Source: JBEKDJ01 sp050014415 (GTDB lineage Bacteria > Desulfobacterota > BSN033 > UBA1163). Taken from it: a stretch of 19,357 nt of DNA. Both the position numbers and the translations under genes were made by a program. The notes below the pieces were generated by a model. That model was given only the letters and a program-made list of their open reading frames with translations. It ran no database searches and was not told the origin of the DNA. Positions 13,783 to 19,357 of the stretch are shown piece by piece (position 1 is the stretch's first letter; the number at the start of each line of letters is the position of its first letter). The DNA is taken from positions 1-19,357 of the forward strand of contig JBEKDJ010000058.1 of the NCBI GenBank assembly GCA_050014415.1, read 5' to 3'.

Positions 13783-15615
13783 ATGTCTCTCTATCGAAGA
13801 CTCCTTGAACTCATCAAACCCTATGGGGTCAAGTTAGGCGTTGCCATGATCTGTATGGTATTGGTCGCCGGCCTCACAGCCATCCAGGCATACCTTGTCA
13901 AACCCGTTTTCAACGGTGTCTTTGACAAGAAGATGGAGATTCCAGCACTTGTTATAAACATCATCACGAAACTTCATCTCGAAGGTTTGTTCCTCAAGAA
14001 GGGGATGGAGATGCTCCGTTTGCTTCCCATTGTGATTATTCTCCTTTTTTTATTGAAAGGCATCTTCAATTACGGCCAGTCTTACTTGATGAATTTTGTT
14101 GGTTTGAGGGTTATCGCGGATATCAGGGAAAAGCTCTACAATCATCTCCAAATCCTTTCCCTCTCCTTTTTTACTAAAACACCCACCGGCATCCTCATCT
14201 CCAGGATCACGAATGATGTCAACCTGATCCAGGGAGCGGTCTCCAACACCATCGCGGGTCTTTTCAAGGATGCTTTTACCATCTTCGGTTTGATCATTGT
14301 CGCCTTCTCTCAAAGTTGGAAGCTAGCGATCGTAGCGTTCATCATCTTTCCTCTGGGTATCATTCCAATCAAAGAATTTGGGAAGAGGATGCGGAAATTC
14401 GCCCGGAAAGGGCAACAGCGATATGGCCTCATCACTACCTTTCTTCATGAGACCATTACCGGGAATCGGATTGTCAAGGCATTCAACATGGAGGAGTATG
14501 AGAAACGACGCTTCGCTGAAGAAAACAACCGGCTCTTCGAAACATTCCTCAAACGGACAAGGATCCGAGCGCTCTCCCCTCCCCTGATGGAGCTGTTGGG
14601 AGGAATCGCGGCGGCCGTCATCATCTGGGTGGGCGGCTATATGATCATTCGAGGGGAGTTAACCCCAGGAACTTTTTTCTCATTCCTAGCAGCCGTTTTC
14701 ATGCTCTATCCGCCCATTCGTGAATTGAGCAAGGTCAACCTTGAGATTCAAGAAGGTTTGGCAGCGGCCACGCGAGTTTTTGAACTCCTCGATACCGCCA
14801 CAGAAATCAAGGATGAGGAGGGAGCGATTTCGCTTTCACCCATCTTCAAGGGAATCGATTTTCAAAAGATCCACTTCAAATATGATGATGAGGTTGTGCT
14901 CAAAGATATTTCCCTTCATATAAAGGCGGGAGAACTGATTGCCTTGGTGGGAATGAGCGGGGCGGGAAAGACCTCTTTGGTGAACCTTTTGCCCCGTTTC
15001 TATGATGTGGAGAAAGGCCGGATTCTCATTGATGGTTATGACATTCGAAAGGTCACGCTGAAATCCCTCAGGGATCAGATCGGTTTGGTCACTCAGCACA
15101 CGATTCTTTTTAATGATACGGCTCGAAACAATATCGCCTACGGAAATCTGAAATGTTCCGATCAGGAGATTATCGAAACAGCCAAGGCAGCCAACGCCCA
15201 TGACTTCATCCAGAGATTGCCTCAAGGCTACAATACGATGATCGGTGAGCAGGGGGCCAAACTCTCCGGAGGGGAGCGTCAACGCATCTCCATCGCCAGA
15301 GCCCTCTTGAAGAATGCTCCCATTCTGATTTTGGACGAAGCGACCTCCTCCCTGGATTCCGATTCTGAAACAGAGGTCCAGAAAGCATTGGAGGAGTTGA
15401 TGAAAGGGAGAACAGTCTTCGTGATCGCCCATAGGCTCTCGACCATCCGCAATGCCCACCGGATTGTCGTTCTTTCTGAAGGTCAGATTGTGGAGCAAGG
15501 AACTCATGAGGAATTACTGGCCGTCAATGGTGAATATCGGCGGCTCTACGACCTTCAGTTTAAAGATGATGGAAGGGGGGTCTTTAAGGTACCCAAGGCA
15601 AAGAAGGTCTACTGA
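13783..15615 (+). CDS. msbA: Lipid A export ABC transporter MsbA
   Basis: Half-size ABC exporter that, as a homodimer, flips lipid A-core across the inner membrane. It has 610 residues from the ATG at 13783; CGAGGG at 13771-13776 sits six bases ahead. An upstream in-frame ATG at 13765 would add six residues but lies inside lpxB and lacks a binding site. Six TM segments occupy about residues 15-320. The nucleotide-binding domain has Walker A GMSGAGKT (390-397), signature LSGGE (494-498), Walker B LILDE (Asp518, Glu519) and the H-loop His550. A longer than usual loop between TM1 and TM2 (KKMEIPALVINIITKLHLEG region) is seen. It follows lpxB as in many lpx operons; the stop is followed by a repeat element. 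Confidence 0.93.
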   Translation: MSLYRRLLELIKPYGVKLGVAMICMVLVAGLTAIQAYLVKPVFNGVFDKKMEIPALVINIITKLHLEGLFLKKGMEMLRLLPIVIILLFLLKGIFNYGQSYLMNFVGLRVIADIREKLYNHLQILSLSFFTKTPTGILISRITNDVNLIQGAVSNTIAGLFKDAFTIFGLIIVAFSQSWKLAIVAFIIFPLGIIPIKEFGKRMRKFARKGQQRYGLITTFLHETITGNRIVKAFNMEEYEKRRFAEENNRLFETFLKRTRIRALSPPLMELLGGIAAAVIIWVGGYMIIRGELTPGTFFSFLAAVFMLYPPIRELSKVNLEIQEGLAAATRVFELLDTATEIKDEEGAISLSPIFKGIDFQKIHFKYDDEVVLKDISLHIKAGELIALVGMSGAGKTSLVNLLPRFYDVEKGRILIDGYDIRKVTLKSLRDQIGLVTQHTILFNDTARNNIAYGNLKCSDQEIIETAKAANAHDFIQRLPQGYNTMIGEQGAKLSGGERQRISIARALLKNAPILILDEATSSLDSDSETEVQKALEELMKGRTVFVIAHRLSTIRNAHRIVVLSEGQIVEQGTHEELLAVNGEYRRLYDLQFKDDGRGVFKVPKAKKVY

Positions 15616-15619
15616 TTCC

Positions 15620-15707
15620 AGATTGCGGATTTTAGATTGTAGATTGAATCTATTTTAGATTTTGGTAATTCCTTCAATCTGAAATTGGAAATCTGAAATC
15701 TGAAATT
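15620..15707. repeat. AGATTG / ATCTGAAATT repeat element in the msbA-acyltransferase spacer
   Basis: Units AGATTG at 15620, 15634 and 15641 precede reverse-oriented ATCTGAAATT at 15677-15686 and 15698-15707, with a variant ATCTGAAATC at 15691. AGATTGAA (15641-15648) and TTCAATCT (15673-15680) form a perfect 8-base inverted repeat. It occupies nearly the whole 98-base spacer and has the same layout as the element at 9345-9406. Confidence 0.7.
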
Positions 15708-15713
15708 CGAAGG

Positions 15714-16373
15714 ATGTTTCTCAAACCCTTCAAAAAGAAGTTGGTAGTGTGGTTGGGTCCATGGTTAGCCTATTGGACGATTAGGATCTTAGGCCGAACC
15801 ATGCGGTTTGAAGAGGTTCATCCTGAGATTCCGAGATCGTTTTGGGAGAAGGGGACTCCAGCCATCGGTGCTTTCTGGCATGGGAGGCTATTGATGATGC
15901 CTATTGTTTATGAAGGGAGAAGATTAAGTTTTCTCGTCTCTTCCCATCGGGATGGCCAGGTGATGGGAAAAGCTCTCAAACGGTTTGGCTTCCAGGCTAT
16001 CCTGGGCTCAACCACCCGAAAAGGTTTTTCCGGCTTTAAAAAGATGGTCAAGGCTTATGGGTCGGATATCGCCATCGTCCCCGATGGGCCGAGAGGACCT
16101 CGCCATCGGGTACAAATCGGTGTGATCGAGTTGGCCAAACTGACAGGGAGGGCTGTGGTTCCATTAACCTTCAGTGCCTCAAAAAGGAAGGTCTTTAACA
16201 CCTGGGATCAGTTTCTCCTTCCCTATCCGTTTTCAAAAGGAGTCTTCATGTGGGGAGAACCCATTTACATTGATCACCATGTGGACCGGACCTTTCTCGA
16301 GGAGAAAAGGGTCCTTTTGGAGAAACGCCTCAATGAACTGACCGAGAGGGCAGACCATTATTTTGATACTTAA
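15714..16373 (+). CDS. DUF374 lysophospholipid acyltransferase family protein (LpxJ-like late acyltransferase candidate)
   Basis: Membrane-associated acyltransferase of 219 residues. An N-terminal hydrophobic stretch (about 11-27) precedes FWHGR (54-58), the SSHRDGQVMGKAL block with His78 and Asp80 as likely catalytic pair, and PDGPRGPR (123-130), all typical of the DUF374 family. DUF374 includes LpxJ, a late lipid A acyltransferase of Epsilonproteobacteria. Its position between msbA and waaA, with no LpxL-type enzyme in view, supports a secondary acylation role here, but this is inferred. The start is uncertain: GAAGG directly touches the ATG and repeat sequence fills the upstream region, so no well-spaced ribosome binding site exists. 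It is followed by a 105-base spacer before waaA. Confidence 0.88.
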   Translation: MFLKPFKKKLVVWLGPWLAYWTIRILGRTMRFEEVHPEIPRSFWEKGTPAIGAFWHGRLLMMPIVYEGRRLSFLVSSHRDGQVMGKALKRFGFQAILGSTTRKGFSGFKKMVKAYGSDIAIVPDGPRGPRHRVQIGVIELAKLTGRAVVPLTFSASKRKVFNTWDQFLLPYPFSKGVFMWGEPIYIDHHVDRTFLEEKRVLLEKRLNELTERADHYFDT

Positions 16374-16426
16374 TGGGATTCTGTTTTGATCGTCAGAATT
16401 TCATGTGGTGATGAGAAATGTTAAAT

Positions 16427-16481
16427 AGGAGGGCTCAAATCCCAAACAATTCCAACGGACCCAATTCAAAACAGCTCAATG
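16427..16481 (+). promoter_or_regulatory. Stranded Shine-Dalgarno sequence and 41-base insertion ahead of the waaA start
   Basis: A strong AGGAGGG (16427-16433) has no start codon at working distance. GCTCAA occurs at 16433-16438 and again at 16474-16479, 41 bases apart, the second copy running into the waaA ATG. Removing one 41-base unit would join AGGAGG-GCTCA-ATG, an ideal initiation site. The intervening A/C-rich segment contains CAATTC twice (16447 and 16462). Confidence 0.55.
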
Positions 16482-17867
16482 CCTTGGTCATTCGAGAATG
16501 AGGATCTACACAATAAAGTGTCCTACTGCTTTTACAACATTCTTCTTACCTTTCTCGCGATTCTCTCTCCTCCGTACTTTTTAATGCGGGGTCTCGTCCA
16601 GAAGCAGTTTCGAAAGGAATTGACCGAACGGTTAGGATTCTTTCCGACCCCACCGGTCCAGAGTCCGATATGGATCCATGCTGCTTCTGTCGGAGAGGTA
16701 TTCTGCTGTATCCCCCTTATAAAGAGGATTAAGAAAGACTTTCCAAACTCTGAAATCGTTATGACCACAATGACCCGGACCGGATATGAGACAGCCAAGG
16801 CTCAAATTCCTCAAGTTGATGCAGTCCTTCTCTTTCCGATTGATCACCCCCTGGTTATCCGGAGGACGATTGCAAGGATCCATCCCAAGCTCCTCCTCAT
16901 TGCAGAAACGGAGCTCTGGCCGAACCTCCTTCGGTCCTGTGGAAAGAAGGGAATTCCCATTATCCTCTTCAATGGAAGGATCTCACAGAAATCGTTTCGA
17001 GGTTACCTCTTCCTCAAATCGTTATTCAAAGGATGTTTAGAATCCGTCTCCGCTTTCTTGATGCAGACAGAGGAGGATCGGGCCCGAATCATCGAGATTG
17101 GTGCTTCCTCGGAGAAAACGAAGGTGGTGGGAAACTTAAAGTTCGATCAAAGCTTCCCCATGGTGTCTCAAGAATGGGTGTTGCAGACAGCCCAATCTCT
17201 TGGATATCTGGGGAATGAAAAAATCTTTATCGCTGGGTCAACCCACACCGGTGAGGAGGAGATTCTGATCAGCCTCTTTAAAGAATTGAGGAAGATTGAT
17301 CCTCATCTCGTCCTTCTCTTGGCCCCACGTCATATAGATCGCATGGGGGAGGTGGAGAGGATTCTTAAAAGAGAGACGATTCCATGGAGAAAGAGGACAT
17401 CGTTTCCCGTTGACCAAGGCCTATCTGATCATAGGAAGAACGAAGTACCCTCGGTCATTCTCCTGGATACTATGGGTGAATTGATGAGTCTCTACAGCCT
17501 GGGGACATTGGTTTTCATCGGAGGAAGTCTCATCCCTATGGGTGGCCACAACCCCCTTGAGCCTCTCTTCTTTAAGAAGTGTGTTCTCTTTGGACCCTAC
17601 ATGTTCAACTTCTTGGAAGTCTCCCGGGGATTGGTCGAAGAGGGAGGAGCAATCCAGGTTACCGGGAAGGAGGATCTTTTCTTACACCTGAAACGCCTCC
17701 TTTCAGACGAAAGAGCGCGCAAGGAGATGGGTGAGAGAGGATTCCAATTTCTTCAGCAACATCGGGGTGCAACGGAAAGGGTCTTTGAGGAGATCAAACC
17801 ATTTCTCACGGACATTGCAGATCTGAAATTAGCAGATGAGCTTGCGAATAGACCGACTCCTATATAA
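16479..17867 (+). CDS. waaA: 3-deoxy-D-manno-octulosonic acid (Kdo) transferase WaaA
   Basis: GT30 glycosyltransferase that adds Kdo from CMP-Kdo to the lipid A precursor at the inner membrane. It has 462 residues from the ATG at 16479; E. coli WaaA is about 425. An N-terminal hydrophobic anchor (about 17-38) leads into IWIHAASVGEV (64-74, with the SVGE glutamate 73 thought catalytic), ETELWPN (143-149), VVGNLKFD and GGHNPLEP (355-362). Family N-termini begin near YCFYNILLTFL, so GTG 16518 (13 residues later) is an alternative start; the displaced ribosome binding site upstream favours the ATG as the ancestral one. The last roughly 18 residues (from TDIADLKLADEL) extend beyond the usual end, contain a repeat unit, and overlap lpxK by 32 bases. 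Confidence 0.94.
   Translation: MPWSFENEDLHNKVSYCFYNILLTFLAILSPPYFLMRGLVQKQFRKELTERLGFFPTPPVQSPIWIHAASVGEVFCCIPLIKRIKKDFPNSEIVMTTMTRTGYETAKAQIPQVDAVLLFPIDHPLVIRRTIARIHPKLLLIAETELWPNLLRSCGKKGIPIILFNGRISQKSFRGYLFLKSLFKGCLESVSAFLMQTEEDRARIIEIGASSEKTKVVGNLKFDQSFPMVSQEWVLQTAQSLGYLGNEKIFIAGSTHTGEEEILISLFKELRKIDPHLVLLLAPRHIDRMGEVERILKRETIPWRKRTSFPVDQGLSDHRKNEVPSVILLDTMGELMSLYSLGTLVFIGGSLIPMGGHNPLEPLFFKKCVLFGPYMFNFLEVSRGLVEEGGAIQVTGKEDLFLHLKRLLSDERARKEMGERGFQFLQQHRGATERVFEEIKPFLTDIADLKLADELANRPTPI
17814..17840. repeat. Repeat fragment inside the waaA 3' end
   Basis: ATTGCAGATCTGAAATT (17814-17830) contains ATCTGAAATT (17821-17830), the same 10-base word found three times in the two repeat spacers, and ATTGCAGAT also occurs at 9348-9356. 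It is translated as the tail of WaaA and runs up to the lpxK ATG. Confidence 0.5.
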
Positions 17868-18933
17868 GAAAGAGAAATCTTTGTGGACCAGGATTTATCT
17901 CTTTCCGCTTTTCCTTCTCTCCATCCCGTATCGGTGGGCTGTGCAAGTAAGGGTTTTCTTTTATGAGGCCGGTCTGTCAAAGACAAGGCACCTTCCCTGT
18001 CCTGTTATCAGTGTTGGCAATATCACCGTAGGCGGAACCGGAAAAACCCCTTTGGTCATGCTATTAGCTAGAGGTCTGAAGGAAAGGGGAATCACAATTT
18101 CGATTCTGAGCAGAGGCTATATGAGAAAACAGAGTTCAGATTCATTGGTCAGTGATGGCCAAAATGTCTTCCTCTCGACGGAGGCAGCAGGTGATGAACC
18201 CTATCTGATGGCCAACGCCCTTAAGGGGGTTCCGATCCTCGTTGGTAAGGATCGATTCATCAACGGCCAAATGGCTCTTGAACGATTCGGCGTCCGCGGT
18301 CTCCTGCTCGATGATGGCTACCAACATCTTCAGCTTCATCGGGATTTAAACATTCTCCTGATTGACTCAAACGTTGGCTTTGGAGGAGATCATCTTCTGC
18401 CGAGAGGTGTCTTGAGGGAACCGCTCTCCCATCTCCGAAGGGCTGATCTTCTCGTCCTCACCAAAGTGGAGGAGCCTAGGACATCTCTACCCCTGGAGAG
18501 GAGGCTGCATGAGATCCATCGCCAAGCACGAGTGTTTCACAGCCATTACGAACCCATTGCACTGGTCAACCCGAGGGGTGAGCGGGAAGATCTTCAGGTC
18601 CTTCGAGGAAAGAAGGTCCTGGCCCTTTCTGGAATTGCCAACCCAGATTACTTCTCATTCCTGTTGAAGAGGTGTGGGATGGAAATCGGAAGGGAGGCTA
18701 TTTTCCCGGATCATCATTTTTACACAAAACAGGACTTGGCTTCCATCGAAGAGAAGGGCAAGGGGATGGATCGGGTTGTGACCACGGAAAAAGATATGTT
18801 AAAATTACAAAGGTTGAGTATCGCTCATCTTCCCATACAAGCTCTTCGTGTCGAGATGAAGATCTGGGAGGAGGAAGAATTTTTCAAGAGGATCATGCAG
18901 CTATTTGCAGGAAAAGAGGAGGAGAAAGGTTGA
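17836..18933 (+). CDS. lpxK: Tetraacyldisaccharide 4'-kinase LpxK
   Basis: Membrane-bound P-loop kinase that phosphorylates the 4' position of the lipid A disaccharide. It has 365 residues. An N-terminal hydrophobic anchor (about 17-31) precedes the family P-loop GNITVGGTGKTP (61-72), followed by ILSRGYMRK, DEPYLMA, LLDDGYQHLQLHRD and the C-terminal PDHHFYTKQDL and VVTTEKDMLKL. The ATG at 17836 gives a normal family N-terminus but has no clear ribosome binding site, so translation is probably coupled to waaA, which it overlaps by 32 bases. The stop shares TTGA with the start of leuA. Logically LpxK acts before WaaA although it is encoded after it, a common order in this gene set. Confidence 0.95.
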   Translation: MSLRIDRLLYKKEKSLWTRIYLFPLFLLSIPYRWAVQVRVFFYEAGLSKTRHLPCPVISVGNITVGGTGKTPLVMLLARGLKERGITISILSRGYMRKQSSDSLVSDGQNVFLSTEAAGDEPYLMANALKGVPILVGKDRFINGQMALERFGVRGLLLDDGYQHLQLHRDLNILLIDSNVGFGGDHLLPRGVLREPLSHLRRADLLVLTKVEEPRTSLPLERRLHEIHRQARVFHSHYEPIALVNPRGEREDLQVLRGKKVLALSGIANPDYFSFLLKRCGMEIGREAIFPDHHFYTKQDLASIEEKGKGMDRVVTTEKDMLKLQRLSIAHLPIQALRVEMKIWEEEEFFKRIMQLFAGKEEEKG

Positions 18934-19357
18934 AAGCGCAGGTCAAGATCTTCGATACGACTTTACGTGACGGAGAACAATCTCCCGGGGCAACGATGAA
19001 TGTGGCTGAAAAGGTGAGGATCGCCCAACAACTGGAGAAACTGGGGGTCGACATCATCGAGGCGGGTTTTCCCATTTCATCACAAGGAGACTTTGACGCC
19101 GTCAGGACGATTTCCAAAACGATCGGACGTTCGGAAGTGGCTGCTCTGGCCAGAGCAAATCCTCAGGACATTGATCGGGCCTGGGAGGCTGTCAAGGTGG
19201 CTAAATTTCCCCGGCTTCATACATTTATCTCTACCTCTGATATCCATCTCAAGCACCAGCTGAAGAAGACCAAGGAGGAGGTCATCCGGATTGCCTCCCA
19301 ATCCGTAGCGAAGGCAAAACGGCTGACGCCGAATGTCGAATTCTCAGCCATGGATGC
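18930..19357 (+). CDS. leuA: 2-isopropylmalate synthase LeuA (3' truncated by window edge)
   Basis: First committed enzyme of leucine synthesis, condensing acetyl-CoA with 2-oxoisovalerate. Only 142 codons are visible. The frame starts with TTG at 18930, sharing TTGA with the lpxK stop; AGGAGG (18917-18922) lies seven bases upstream and supports this start. The sequence VKIFDTTLRDGEQSPGATM is the HMGL-like TIM-barrel signature with the metal-binding aspartate and the arginine of LRDGE, followed by EKLGVDIIEAGFP and LHTFISTSDIHLKH, all typical of LeuA. Homocitrate or citramalate synthase relatives share the barrel but usually differ in the GATM and FISTSDIH stretches. Overlap with lpxK puts an amino-acid gene in the same unit as lipid A genes. 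Confidence 0.9.
   Translation, partial: MKAQVKIFDTTLRDGEQSPGATMNVAEKVRIAQQLEKLGVDIIEAGFPISSQGDFDAVRTISKTIGRSEVAALARANPQDIDRAWEAVKVAKFPRLHTFISTSDIHLKHQLKKTKEEVIRIASQSVAKAKRLTPNVEFSAMD

Noticed and set aside
14836..15507. Long minus-strand open frame (223 codons) opposite msbA
   Set aside because: It mirrors the msbA ATP-binding domain, has no family match that I recognise, and msbA is intact with all ABC motifs.
16375..16402. Hairpin GGGATTCTG / CAGAATTTC after the DUF374 gene as a terminator
   Set aside because: The stem needs two G-T wobbles and no T-tract follows, so termination is not supported.

Overview
The window carries one continuous plus-strand block of outer-membrane biogenesis genes, with a housekeeping or biosynthetic gene at each end. 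It suggests a diderm bacterium with lipopolysaccharide. The order lysS, lolC/E, lolD, bamA, skp, lpxD, fabZ, lpxA, Gfo/Idh/MocA dehydrogenase, lpxB, msbA, DUF374 acyltransferase, waaA, lpxK is the arrangement I associate with the former Deltaproteobacteria (Desulfobacterota and relatives such as Geobacter and the syntrophs). Moderate base composition and short simple repeats in the spacers fit an uncultured or environmental member. I cannot place it below phylum or class level from the sequence alone.

Layout. Bases 1-1108 are the 3' part of rimO, cut by the window edge. Bases 1109-1538 are a non-coding spacer with a possible terminator and a possible promoter. Bases 1539-6128 hold lysS, a LolC/E permease, a TPR plus double cyclic-nucleotide-binding protein, and lolD; the last three overlap by a few bases at each junction. 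Bases 6129-6454 are a spacer with nested palindromes and a possible promoter. Bases 6455-9336 hold bamA and skp. After a repeat-filled spacer, lpxD, fabZ, lpxA, the dehydrogenase, lpxB and msbA (9431-15615) are packed with 4-base overlaps or direct abutments. A second repeat-filled spacer (15616-15713) precedes the DUF374 acyltransferase. Then come waaA, lpxK (overlapping waaA by 32 bases) and the start of leuA, which overlaps the lpxK stop and is cut by the window end.

How the genes work together. LolC/E and LolD release lipoproteins from the inner membrane. BamA inserts beta-barrels into the outer membrane, and Skp escorts unfolded barrels to it. LpxA, LpxD, LpxB and LpxK, with WaaA adding Kdo and the DUF374 protein as candidate late acyltransferase, make Kdo-lipid A, and MsbA flips it. 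FabZ supplies hydroxyacyl-ACP metabolism beside LpxA and LpxD. No lpxC and no UDP-2,3-diacylglucosamine hydrolase (lpxH or lpxI) lie in the window.

Most unusual points: a putative cyclic-nucleotide sensor wedged between the two Lol transporter genes; a small repeat family sitting at operon junctions, including one apparent insertion that separates the waaA Shine-Dalgarno sequence from its start codon and another that seems to have become the C-terminal tail of WaaA; and a dehydrogenase where relatives usually also have lpxI. No mobile-element gene, CRISPR array, tRNA or rRNA was found.
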